Part shown: positions 1-7,610 of the stretch, one piece after another
Layout: each line of letters opens with the position of its first letter
Position numbering within the stretch: the first letter of the stretch is position 1
From: Pseudonocardia kujensis
GTDB lineage: Bacteria > Actinomycetota > Actinomycetes > Mycobacteriales > Pseudonocardiaceae
Reading direction: 5' to 3'
NCBI RefSeq assembly: GCF_021283305.1
Contig: NZ_JAJSOK010000006.1
Coordinates: 124,001-188,000, forward strand
DNA: 64,000 bases
Notes under the pieces: model-generated
The model's input: the letters and a program-made list of their open reading frames with translations, nothing else
Told to the model about the DNA's origin: nothing
Database searches by the model: none
Program-made: the position numbers and the translations under genes

Positions 1-680
1 CCTCGAACTTCTACCAGGTCCAGGCCGACGCGCTCGCCGGCTCGCACACCGTGATCCGGGTCGACTCGGCCGGCGCCGGCCGCTCCCCGGTCGCCGACGG
101 CATCGGCATCGGGTCGCACGCCGACGACCTGGCGGGGGTGCTCGACCAGGCCGGCGTCACGACGGCGCACGTGGTCGGGCACTCGATGGGCACCCTGGTG
201 GTGCGCGAGTTCGCCCGCCGGTACCGCGACCGGGTCAGCTCCCTGACGCTGCTCGGCGCCGTCCGCGAGCCCGCCGAGGCCGGCCGCCAGGCGCAGCGCG
301 ACCGGGCGGCGGTCCTGCGCGACAAGGGCACCGCCGCCGTCGCCCCCGGAGTGGTCGCCAACGCGCTGTCCGAGAGCACCCGGACGGACAGGCCCGAGGT
401 GGCCGCTTTCGTGCGGGAGCTGGTGATGCGCCAGGACCCGGAGGGCTACGCCCGCAACTGCGAGGCCCTCGCCGCCGCCACCGACCCCGGACCTGTCGAC
501 CCCGCGCTGCCGCTGCTGCTGATCACCGGCGACGAGGACAAGGTCGGGCCGCCCGACGCCAGCCGCGAGCTGGCCGAGGCGCACGGCTCGGCGACGCTCG
601 AGATCCTGCCCGGCGTCGGGCACTGGACCGCCCTCGAGGCCGCCCGCCCCGTCACCGACCACCTGCTCAAGTTCCTCTGA
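1..680 (+). CDS. alpha/beta hydrolase, 5'-truncated by window edge
   Basis: The frame is open from base 3, so this is the C-terminal 225 residues or so of a gene starting outside the window. It has a typical alpha/beta hydrolase layout. The nucleophile elbow GHSMG has its Ser near residue 61 of the visible part. An acid-bearing strand follows (LLLITGDEDK), and the catalytic His sits in PGVGHW near the C-terminus, before a final helix ending LLKFL. The substrate cannot be read from sequence; esterase, lactonase and C-C hydrolase roles all fit. The next gene, an amidohydrolase, starts 65 bp downstream on the same strand behind its own ribosome binding site, so co-transcription is possible. Confidence 0.85.
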   Translation, partial: SNFYQVQADALAGSHTVIRVDSAGAGRSPVADGIGIGSHADDLAGVLDQAGVTTAHVVGHSMGTLVVREFARRYRDRVSSLTLLGAVREPAEAGRQAQRDRAAVLRDKGTAAVAPGVVANALSESTRTDRPEVAAFVRELVMRQDPEGYARNCEALAAATDPGPVDPALPLLLITGDEDKVGPPDASRELAEAHGSATLEILPGVGHWTALEAARPVTDHLLKFL

Positions 681-745
681 CCCACCCTGCCCGGGGTGAC
701 CGCCCCGGTGAGCCCGCCAGAACCTCAAGGAAGAGGAGGGGCACC

Positions 746-2041
746 GTGCCCACCACGACCAGCAAGATCCTGTTCCGTGACGTCTCGATCCTCGACTCCA
801 CCGGCGCCGACCCCTACCGCGGCGACGTCCTGGTCGAGGGCGACCGCATCGCCGCGGTCGGCACCGTCGACCCGTCCCGCACCGAAGGGGCGCGGGTGGT
901 GGAGGGCCGCGGCCGGACGCTGATGTCCGGACTGTGCGACGCCCACACCCACTTCAGCTGGAACAACTCCGCCGACCTCGACGGCCTGGGCACGATGCCG
1001 GTCGAGGAGCACCTGCTCTTCGCCATCGAGTCCGCGCGGACCTACATCGACTCCGGCTACACGATGTGCCTCGGTGCGGCCTCGGCGAAGGACCGGCTCG
1101 ACGTCGTCTGCCGCGACGCGATCAACGCCGGCCGCATCCCCGGCCCCCGTTACCTGGCCAACGGCCCGGAGATCGCCGTGACCGGCGGCGCCCTGATCAA
1201 GTCGATCACCAAGTTCGCCGACGGGCCGGAGGGCATGCGCAAGGCCGTCCGCGAGCTGATCGACATCGGCGTGGACCAGATCAAGCTGTCCATGACCGGC
1301 GAGGAGATCACCGGCACCCAGCGTGCGGAGGACACCTATTTCTCCGACGAGGAGGTGGCGGCCGCCGTCGCCGAGGCGCACCGGCGGGGCAAGCGGGTCT
1401 GCGCCCACGCCCGCAGCGCCGAGAGCGTGAAGATGTGCGTGCGCCACCACGTCGACGTGATCTACCACGCCAGCTTCACCGACGCCGAGGGCATGGACAT
1501 GCTCGAGGCCAACAAGGACTGGGTGTTCGTCGCCCCCGGGATCAACTGGCTCGTCGCCACCCTCTACGAGGCCGAGGCCTTCGGGTTCCCGCAGGAGGCC
1601 GCCGAGGCCGTCGGGTACAAGAAGGAACTGGAGATGGCCATCGCCGGGCTGCGCGAGATGCACCGGCGCGGGATCAAGGTCCTGCCCGGCGGCGACTACG
1701 GCTTCGCCTGGACGCCGCACGGCACCTACGCCCGCGACCTGCAGCACTTCGTGGAGCTGCTGGGCTTCACCCCGATGGAGGCGATCATCTCCGCCACCGC
1801 CTGGGGCGGCGAGATCATGCTGCGGCCGGACGAGCTCGGCAAGGTCCAGCCCGGCTACCTCGCCGACCTCCTGCTGGTCGACGGCGACCCGCTCGCCGAC
1901 ATCACGATCCTGCAGGACCAGACGAAGCTGACCTACATCATGAAGGACGGCCGGTTCCACAAGGAGGCCAGTGAGGACGGGGCCACCACCCCGCCGCTGC
2001 CCGGCAACGTGGATCGCAACCAGGCCCCGGCCGGCGTCTGA
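746..2041 (+). CDS. metal-dependent amidohydrolase (imidazolonepropionase/prolidase-like)
   Basis: 431 residues of the amidohydrolase superfamily, which hydrolyses cyclic amides or peptide-like bonds with one or two metals in a TIM barrel. Visible metal-site residues are the HxH of DAHTHF (His67, His69), a Lys in QIKLSMTG (Lys180, candidate carboxylated bridge), His221 (VCAHAR), His241 (IYHASF) and Asp317 (PGGDYG). The C-terminal beta-sandwich ends GYLADLLLVDGDPL, the usual composite-domain signature. The GTG start follows a strong AGGAGGGG site about 6 bases upstream. The next gene is an NCS1 permease, suggesting uptake plus hydrolysis of one N-heterocyclic compound; that link is inferred from adjacency only. 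Confidence 0.85.
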   Translation: MPTTTSKILFRDVSILDSTGADPYRGDVLVEGDRIAAVGTVDPSRTEGARVVEGRGRTLMSGLCDAHTHFSWNNSADLDGLGTMPVEEHLLFAIESARTYIDSGYTMCLGAASAKDRLDVVCRDAINAGRIPGPRYLANGPEIAVTGGALIKSITKFADGPEGMRKAVRELIDIGVDQIKLSMTGEEITGTQRAEDTYFSDEEVAAAVAEAHRRGKRVCAHARSAESVKMCVRHHVDVIYHASFTDAEGMDMLEANKDWVFVAPGINWLVATLYEAEAFGFPQEAAEAVGYKKELEMAIAGLREMHRRGIKVLPGGDYGFAWTPHGTYARDLQHFVELLGFTPMEAIISATAWGGEIMLRPDELGKVQPGYLADLLLVDGDPLADITILQDQTKLTYIMKDGRFHKEASEDGATTPPLPGNVDRNQAPAGV

Positions 2042-2065
2042 CGGCCGCTCCCCGTTCGAGATCGA

Positions 2066-2108
2066 GGGCTGCCGCCCGGCGCCGCGTCACCGGCCCGGGC
2101 GGCAGCCC
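2066..2108 (+). terminator. strong hairpin after the amidohydrolase
   Basis: Arms 2066-2079 and 2095-2108 form a perfect 14-bp GC-rich stem around a 15-base loop, starting 25 bases after the stop codon. No T tract follows, as is usual for actinobacterial terminators. It probably separates the amidohydrolase transcript from the permease. Confidence 0.6.
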
Positions 2109-2132
2109 CCGCACACCCATCGACGACCCGGT

Positions 2133-2145
2133 GGTCACCGTGACC
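2133..2145. promoter_or_regulatory. inverted repeat GGTCAC-C-GTGACC upstream of the permease
   Basis: A perfect 6-1-6 inverted repeat lies 87 bp upstream of the permease start and just after the terminator-like hairpin. It has the size of an operator half-site pair. No regulator gene is adjacent, so the binding protein is unknown. Confidence 0.35.
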
Positions 2146-2231
2146 GGCCGTCGCGCCCCGACGACCGCCACGACCTCGGGCCCGCCGCACCGCCCGACCC
2201 TCTCGCAGTCACCGACGATGGAGCACACCTG

Positions 2232-3845
2232 ATGAGTGGCGACACAGGAGACACTGCCGTCTCCTCCACCGCGGGCACGAAACTACCCGCCCTCGACATC
2301 TCCCACCACGACGATCCGGCCGTCCTCGCCGAGGCCTCCCGCGACGACTACGCCCTGCACGTCGTGCCGCGCAGCTGGCGGCTGCCGGCCCCCAAGATGG
2401 CCCTGGCCTGGTCGTCGGTCATGGCCGCCATGTTCTGGGTGGTCGTCGCCGCCGGCGCCTCCCTCGTCGTCGGCACCCGTCAGGCGCTCATCGGCCTGGT
2501 CGCCGCGGTCCTGGTCCACGGCGGGATCTGCATCGTCATGTCCCGCACCGCGGCGAGCACCGGGCTGACCGTCGGCCTGTTCTCGCGCGCCCTCTTCGGC
2601 TACCGCGGCGCCGCGGTCGCCACGCTGGCGCTCGCCCTGACCGGCACCTGGTTCGCGGTGTTCGAGGGCTCCGTGCTGGCCGTCGCGGCCCAGGCGGAGT
2701 TCGGTGGCCCCGTCCAGCTGTGGTACGCGGTCGTCACCGTCTGCGCGATCGGGCTCGCCCTGGGCGGCGTCCGGGTCTGGCTGGAGAAGGTGAACGCCCT
2801 CCTCCTGCCGGTCTTCGCCGTGGGTCTCGTCGTGACGGTGGTCTGGTCGACCGTGGCCTACGGCTACGACAGCGCCTGGCTGACGGCGGAAGCGCAGACG
2901 CCGACGCGGATGGCGGGGCCGGGCTGGCTGTTCGTCTTCGCGATCTACATGGGCGTCTTCTCGAACATGCTCTACACCTTCGACTTCGCCCGGATGGGCC
3001 GCGTGCAGGACTCCCGCCGCAACGGGTTGCACACCTTCGGCTTCACCTTCTACTTCTTCACGATCCTGGTGAACGGCGCGGTGGGCATCTACCTGGTGCA
3101 CACCCTGCCGCTGGCCGACGTCAGCGAGTCCGGTCTGGTGCAGGGCATCGTCAAGCTGATGGGCGTGGTCGGGCTGCTCTTCATCGTCGCCACCCAAACG
3201 AAGATCAACACCGCGAACTTCTACGTCGGGTCCACCAACTTCCAGAGCTTCTTCTCGCGCACGTTCGGCCTCAACCTCTCGCGCACGGTCTGGGTGATCG
3301 TCGTCGGCGTCGTGTCGTTCGGCGTGATGATCCTGAACATCTTCAGCTTCATCAACACCTGGCTCGCCTACCAGGGCACGATCCTGGTGGCCTGGGTGGG
3401 GATCGCGCTGGTCTTCGTCGTGGCGCGGCGACGCGTGGGTCTGCCGGCCTTCGAGTTCCGGCCCGGCCGGGTCCCCGGCGTCAACCCTGCGGGGCTCACC
3501 GCCTGGATCGTGTCCTCCGGTGTCGGCATCGTCCTGATCGCGACCGGCAGCCCGATCGCCAGCACGTGGGCGCTCGTCCTCACCTTCGCGGTGTCCGTCC
3601 TGGTGAGCGCCGCCCTGCTGGCTGTGTCCGGCAACCGGTGGGCCGCCCTCGGCCGCCCGCACGACCCGCGCGACGAGGTCGCCGACGTCTGGGACGACCG
3701 GATCCGCTGCCACAGCTGCGAGCGGTCCTACGTCGCCGTCGAGATGGACCGCGACCCGAGCCGGGGGCACCTGCCCATCTGCGCCTCCTGCGCCACCGGG
3801 CACACCTTCCGCGCGGCCGCGGTCGCCGAGTCCACGGCCTCCTGA
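2232..3845 (+). CDS. NCS1-family (cytosine/purine/allantoin) permease with C-terminal Cys-pair domain
   Basis: 537 residues counted from the ATG at 2232; an upstream extension of this open frame is rich in Pro and Arg and looks non-coding. About 12 hydrophobic segments and an N-terminal WRLPAPKMALAW-type stretch fit the nucleobase:cation symporter-1 family. The family normally ends soon after the last helix. Here a hydrophilic tail of about 60 residues carries two Cys pairs, CHSC (493-496) and CASC (517-520), plus a His in GHTF, like a zinc ribbon or small Fe-S or redox site. The following gene, a DUF1636 protein, also has paired cysteines. The substrate is not determinable; the neighbouring amidohydrolase suggests a cyclic amide or N-heterocycle. 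Confidence 0.85.
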   Translation: MSGDTGDTAVSSTAGTKLPALDISHHDDPAVLAEASRDDYALHVVPRSWRLPAPKMALAWSSVMAAMFWVVVAAGASLVVGTRQALIGLVAAVLVHGGICIVMSRTAASTGLTVGLFSRALFGYRGAAVATLALALTGTWFAVFEGSVLAVAAQAEFGGPVQLWYAVVTVCAIGLALGGVRVWLEKVNALLLPVFAVGLVVTVVWSTVAYGYDSAWLTAEAQTPTRMAGPGWLFVFAIYMGVFSNMLYTFDFARMGRVQDSRRNGLHTFGFTFYFFTILVNGAVGIYLVHTLPLADVSESGLVQGIVKLMGVVGLLFIVATQTKINTANFYVGSTNFQSFFSRTFGLNLSRTVWVIVVGVVSFGVMILNIFSFINTWLAYQGTILVAWVGIALVFVVARRRVGLPAFEFRPGRVPGVNPAGLTAWIVSSGVGIVLIATGSPIASTWALVLTFAVSVLVSAALLAVSGNRWAALGRPHDPRDEVADVWDDRIRCHSCERSYVAVEMDRDPSRGHLPICASCATGHTFRAAAVAESTAS

Positions 3846-3923
3846 CCCCACCATCACCACGAGGCCGCCGCCCGATGCCCGGATCCGGCGCCGGGCGGCG
3901 GTGCGCACGAACCCGAGGACGAC

Positions 3924-4301
3924 ATGCCGCTCCTGATCTGCCGCACCTGCCCCCGCTACGACCCCGCCGGGTCCGGCCGCTTCGGCCGTGCCCTCACCGA
4001 GGCGTTGCGGGAGGACCCCGCCGCGGAGGCGGTGCCGGTGCGCTCCGTGCAGTGTCTGGGCGGGTGTCCGGACGACGGCGTCGCCGCCGTCGACGGCCCG
4101 GGCAAGGCCCGGGTCCGGTTCACCGGACTCGACGCCGGACACGCCGGCGCGCTGGTGGCGGCCGCGCAGGCCCACGCCGGCAGCCGCTCCGGGACGCCGG
4201 AGGACTGGGACGTCCCTGCCGAGCTCCGGGAGCGGATCAGCTCGGTGACGCCGAAGCGTCCGGCCCTCGAGTTCCGTCCGTGGGTAGCCGGCCGCCCGTG
4301 A
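3924..4301 (+). CDS. DUF1636 family, predicted 2Fe-2S thioredoxin-like protein
   Basis: 125 residues. The opening LICRTCPRYD and the later CLGGCPDDGV place Cys at 6, 9, 44 and 48. This C-x2-C ... C-x3-C spacing belongs to DUF1636 and resembles the thioredoxin-like ferredoxin fold seen in NuoE-type subunits. Family members are annotated only as metal-binding proteins. No signal peptide or membrane segment is seen, so it should be cytosolic. It follows the permease by 78 bp on the same strand, and both proteins end up with four cysteines in pairs, which hints at a shared cofactor or redox role. That is inference. Confidence 0.75.
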   Translation: MPLLICRTCPRYDPAGSGRFGRALTEALREDPAAEAVPVRSVQCLGGCPDDGVAAVDGPGKARVRFTGLDAGHAGALVAAAQAHAGSRSGTPEDWDVPAELRERISSVTPKRPALEFRPWVAGRP

Positions 4302-4310
4302 CGCCTCCGG

Positions 4311-4835
4311 TCAGCGCGGGTCGTCCGGTGGCTCGCGGCCCGGCGGGAGGTCGGGCGGCTCGTCGGGCTCGGGTGCGCGCGGCTCGGGCGGGGTGAACAG
4401 GGCGTGCCCACGGTCCTGCGGCGGCACGAGGGGCCCGTCGGCCCCGCCGCCCCTCGGCCCGGGGCCGGGCTGCCGCGGCACGACGGGCCCGGCGTCTCCC
4501 CCACGCGGCGGCCCCTCCGGGGTGCCGTGCCGGAGCCGGGCCGGTGCCCCGAGGGCCGACGAGCCCGAACGACGTCGGCGGCCGAGGGCCGGCAGTGCGG
4601 GGTCGCCGCCGGAGGGCCGGGCGTGCCGCGGCACGCCGGGGATCGGCGTCGGCGGGGCCTGGGCCGCGCGGACGGGATCGACCGGCTCGTCGCGACGCGC
4701 GGCCGCCTCCCGGGCGCGTGCCGCCTCCCGGCGGGCCGGACGGGCCACGAGCAGCCACGTCGCCAGGGCGCCGAGCAGGAACGCGGCCAGGCAGAGCAGC
4801 CACATCTGCGCGAACAGCGCCCCCACGCCCGTCAC
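4311..4835 (-). CDS. small membrane protein with Pro/Arg-rich tail
   Basis: 174 residues from a GTG start behind purine-rich AGGGAG sequence. Residues 8-32 form one hydrophobic segment (MWLLCLAAFLLGALATWLLV). The rest is a disordered Pro-, Arg- and Gly-rich tail without a recognisable fold. It lies 45 bp downstream of the OmpA-like gene on the same strand, probably in one transcript. A one-helix protein beside an OmpA protein recalls the accessory genes of mycobacterial arf operons, but I see no diagnostic motif and give no symbol. Confidence 0.6.
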   Translation of the reverse strand: MTGVGALFAQMWLLCLAAFLLGALATWLLVARPARREAARAREAAARRDEPVDPVRAAQAPPTPIPGVPRHARPSGGDPALPALGRRRRSGSSALGAPARLRHGTPEGPPRGGDAGPVVPRQPGPGPRGGGADGPLVPPQDRGHALFTPPEPRAPEPDEPPDLPPGREPPDDPR

Positions 4836-4880
4836 CTCCCTGCTCCCTCCATCGCTCCGTCCGCGTGATCCGCTACCGGG

Positions 4881-5432
4881 TCACCCCAGCAGCACCTCGA
4901 CCCGCCGGCTGGCCTCCGGGGTCCCGAGCGGGCCCGCGTCGCCCACGCCGTCGACGGTGATCCGCTGCGGCTCGACCCCGACCGCGAGCAGCGCCGCCGC
5001 GACGGCCTCGGCCCGCTCCCGGGACAGCCGCACCGCCCGCTCGGCCGGCCCGGGCAGGTCCGCCGTGTGCCCGACGAGCCGGACCGGGACGCCGGGCATG
5101 GTCTCGAGCATGCCACCGAGCTGCGCCACGGTGGCGGCGGTCGCGGGCCGCAGTCGTGCGCTCTCGCCGTCGAACAGCAGCGGGGCCCCGGCGAGGAGGC
5201 GCTCGACGCCCGACCGGTCCACCACCACGCCGGGCGGTGGCGCGGTGGCGGCCGTGGGCACGGCGGCCGACGACGGCGGCGCCGTCACGGGCGCCCCGCG
5301 GCCGGGTCCGGGGCCCTCGGGCGCAGGACGGACCCACAGCAGCCCGATCGAGGCCAGGACCGCCGGCACCAGGACCGCCGCCGCGATCCACAGCGCACGC
5401 CGCGACCGGCCGACTCCCGCGGTCGTCCCCAC
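4881..5432 (-). CDS. OmpA-family peptidoglycan-binding-like protein with one N-terminal membrane helix
   Basis: The start is taken at GTG 5432, which follows GGAAGGGGAG at good spacing; an in-frame GTG at 5468 would add 12 residues. An RSRR stretch precedes one helix (ALWIAAAVLVPAVLASIGLL), then a Pro/Ala linker, then a C-terminal OmpA-like domain. That domain contains VRLVGHTADLPG, followed by LSRERAEAVAAAL and ending ASRRVEVLL, the usual peptidoglycan-contacting core. It is probably anchored in the membrane with the domain outside. The canonical pattern is (N/D)GHTD...RA..V...L; here the Asp after GHT is replaced by Ala-Asp. A small membrane protein follows. Confidence 0.75.
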   Translation of the reverse strand: MGTTAGVGRSRRALWIAAAVLVPAVLASIGLLWVRPAPEGPGPGRGAPVTAPPSSAAVPTAATAPPPGVVVDRSGVERLLAGAPLLFDGESARLRPATAATVAQLGGMLETMPGVPVRLVGHTADLPGPAERAVRLSRERAEAVAAALLAVGVEPQRITVDGVGDAGPLGTPEASRRVEVLLG

Positions 5433-5582
5433 CGCTCCCCTTCCGTCGACCGGAAGGACGACGGTCACCCATCGGCATCACGGAGCGGTCTCGCGGGCGT
5501 CACGAGAGCGTGCCGGGTGCCCGGACCGGCGCCGATCCGTTTCACGCTCGAACATTCCGCCCTCGGATGTTCTGATGGAGCG

Positions 5583-6518
5583 GTGAGTGTCAGGGAAGCC
5601 GCACCCCAGCTGGACCGCCGGGGCGTCGGCCTCGGCGTCGCCGCACACGTCGTCTGGGGGCTCTTCCCGGCGTTCTGGCCGCTGCTCGACCCGTCGGGCC
5701 CGGTCGAGGTCCTCGCCCACCGGATCGTCTGGACGATGGTCCTGATGGCGGGTGTGCTGACCGCGCTGCGGGGCTGGGGCGCGCTGCGCACGCTGTCGGG
5801 CCGCGGGTGGCTGACGGTCGCGGCCGCGGCCACGGTGATCACCGTCAACTGGGGCGTGTTCATCTACGGCGTCTCGATCCAGCGGGTCGTGGACATCGCC
5901 CTCGGCTACTACATGAGCCCGCTGGTCAGCGTGCTGCTCGGCGTCCTGGTGCTGCGCGAGCGGCCGAACCGCGCCCAGGTGGCGGCGCTGGGGATCGCGG
6001 CCCTCGCGGTCGTGGTGATCAGCGTGGGCGCCGGCAGCCCGCCCTGGCTCGGGCTGGTCCTGGCCGTGTCGTTCGGGGTGTACGGGCTGCTGAAGAAGAA
6101 GGTCGCGCTACCGTCGACGGCGAGCCTGACGGGCGAGGGCCTCGTGGTCGGGCCGATCGCCCTCGCGTTCGTGATCTCCCTGCAGGTGAGCGGCCAGGGC
6201 ACCTTCACCTCGCTGGGCGGCTTCCACGCGGCGATGATGGTGCTCGCCGGCCCGGTCACCGCCCTGCCGCTGCTGCTCTACGGCGCCGCGGCCCGGTTGA
6301 TCCCGCTCACGACGCTCGGCACGCTCATGTACCTCACGCCGACGATGCAGTTCCTCTACGGCGTGCTGGTCAACGGCGAGGCCATGCCGCTGTCCCGGTG
6401 GATCGGGTTCGGGCTGGTGTGGATCGCCCTTGCGGTCTTCACCGTCGACCTGGTCCGGGCCACCCGCTCCCGCCCCGGGGCGGAGCTCCTGCCCACCCCG
6501 GAGCCCGAGGCCCGCTGA
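5583..6518 (+). CDS. rarD: RarD/EamA-family transporter
   Basis: 311 residues from GTG 5583, with GGAG just upstream; the open frame continues further 5' but in non-coding-looking sequence. Ten hydrophobic segments in two EamA halves fit the drug/metabolite transporter superfamily. The opening GVAAHVVWGLFPAFWPLL and early HRIVW are characteristic of RarD (chloramphenicol-sensitive protein), a small-molecule permease whose natural substrate is unclear. The gene is convergent with the polyprenyl synthase, and a 22-bp repeat block fills the gap. Confidence 0.85.
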   Translation: MSVREAAPQLDRRGVGLGVAAHVVWGLFPAFWPLLDPSGPVEVLAHRIVWTMVLMAGVLTALRGWGALRTLSGRGWLTVAAAATVITVNWGVFIYGVSIQRVVDIALGYYMSPLVSVLLGVLVLRERPNRAQVAALGIAALAVVVISVGAGSPPWLGLVLAVSFGVYGLLKKKVALPSTASLTGEGLVVGPIALAFVISLQVSGQGTFTSLGGFHAAMMVLAGPVTALPLLLYGAAARLIPLTTLGTLMYLTPTMQFLYGVLVNGEAMPLSRWIGFGLVWIALAVFTVDLVRATRSRPGAELLPTPEPEAR

Positions 6519-6520
6519 CC

Positions 6521-6576
6521 CCGACTCGCGCCGCCCGAACTCCCGACTCGCGCCGCCCGAACTCCCGACTCGCGGG
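6521..6576. repeat. 22-bp GACTCGCG-type tandem repeat, 2.5 copies
   Basis: Units begin at 6521, 6543 and 6565 (the last partial). Each starts CCGACTCGCG and continues CCGCCCGAACTC. The block begins two bases after the rarD stop and lies between convergent genes. The same unit recurs at 26646-26726. Confidence 0.85.
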
Positions 6577-6582
6577 GAAGGG

Positions 6583-7587
6583 TCAGGCGATGCGGTCGAT
6601 CGTGTAGCCCGTGAGGGTGCCGAGGGCCTCGGTGGCGGGGCAGGCGGGGAGCTTGCCCAGCTCGGCGCGGGCCTCCTGCGCGTACCCGGCGAGGGTGTCC
6701 TTGGCCCGCGGGATCCCCGGGCCGGACCGCAGCAGCGCCAGGGCCTCCTCGACCTCCGCGTCGGCCTGGATGGGCGCCGACAGCAGCGACCGCAGCCGGT
6801 CGGGGCAGCCCGGGTCCTGCAGCGCGTACAGCATCGGCAGCGTGTGCACGCCCTCGCGCAGGTCCGTGCCCGGCGTCTTGCCCGAGTCGAGCGAGGGCGA
6901 CGCGATGTCGATGATGTCGTCCGAGATCTGGAACGCCGTGCCGATCGTGGCGCCGAAGCGGTGCAGCGACTCGACCTGCTCGGCGGTGCAGCCCGAGAAC
7001 ATCCCGCCGTACCGGCCCGCGGTGGCGATCAGCGAGCCGGTCTTCTCGGCGATGACCTGCAGGTAGTGCTGCACCGGGTCGTCCGACGGGCCGGGGCCGC
7101 GGGTCTCGCGCATCTGCCCCGTGACCAGCTCGGCGAAGGTCTCGGCGATGATCCGCACGGCGTCGGGCCCGAGGTCGGCCACCAGCCGCGACGCGTGCGC
7201 GAACAGGAAGTCCCCGGTCAGGATCGCGACCGTGTTGTCCCAGCGGTGGTTGGCGCTCTCGGCCCCGCGGCGCATCGTGGCCGAGTCCATGACGTCGTCG
7301 TGGTAGAGCGTGGCCAGGTGCACCAGCTCGACGACGGCGGCGGCGCGCACCACGTCGTCCCCGTCCGGCTCGGGCCCGATCTGCGCGCTGAGCAGGGTGA
7401 ACAGCGGCCGGAACCGCTTGCCGCCCGCGTCGATCAGGTGCAGGGACGTCTCGCTGACGAAGTGGTAGTCGCTGTGCACCTCACGGTGCAGCAGCTCCTC
7501 CACCCGCTCGAGCCCGCGCGCCGTCGCGGCGGCCAGGTCCGGGTCGGCGAGCTCCACACCCGCCACGCTCTGCGTCTCCACGCGCAC
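6583..7587 (-). CDS. polyprenyl diphosphate synthase (trans-isoprenyl chain, quinone side chain)
   Basis: 334 residues from GTG 7587. It extends a prenyl diphosphate with IPP to make the menaquinone tail. The two Asp-rich Mg-binding motifs are complete: DDVMD (97-101) and DDIID (223-227). GGKRFRP (55-61) binds diphosphate. Length and sequence match the mycobacterial GrcC1 type; product chain length cannot be called from sequence. It starts 23 bp after the nuoN stop on the same strand, so it is probably the last gene of the nuo transcript, coupling complex I and quinone-tail supply. Confidence 0.9.
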   Translation of the reverse strand: MRVETQSVAGVELADPDLAAATARGLERVEELLHREVHSDYHFVSETSLHLIDAGGKRFRPLFTLLSAQIGPEPDGDDVVRAAAVVELVHLATLYHDDVMDSATMRRGAESANHRWDNTVAILTGDFLFAHASRLVADLGPDAVRIIAETFAELVTGQMRETRGPGPSDDPVQHYLQVIAEKTGSLIATAGRYGGMFSGCTAEQVESLHRFGATIGTAFQISDDIIDIASPSLDSGKTPGTDLREGVHTLPMLYALQDPGCPDRLRSLLSAPIQADAEVEEALALLRSGPGIPRAKDTLAGYAQEARAELGKLPACPATEALGTLTGYTIDRIA

Positions 7588-7610
7588 CAGCCTACGAGGC
7601 CTGCCCGAGC

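Noticed and set aside
2283..4175. Long minus-strand frame opposite the NCS1 permease
   Set aside because: Asp/His/Gly-rich shadow of a protein with clear membrane helices and family motifs on the plus strand.
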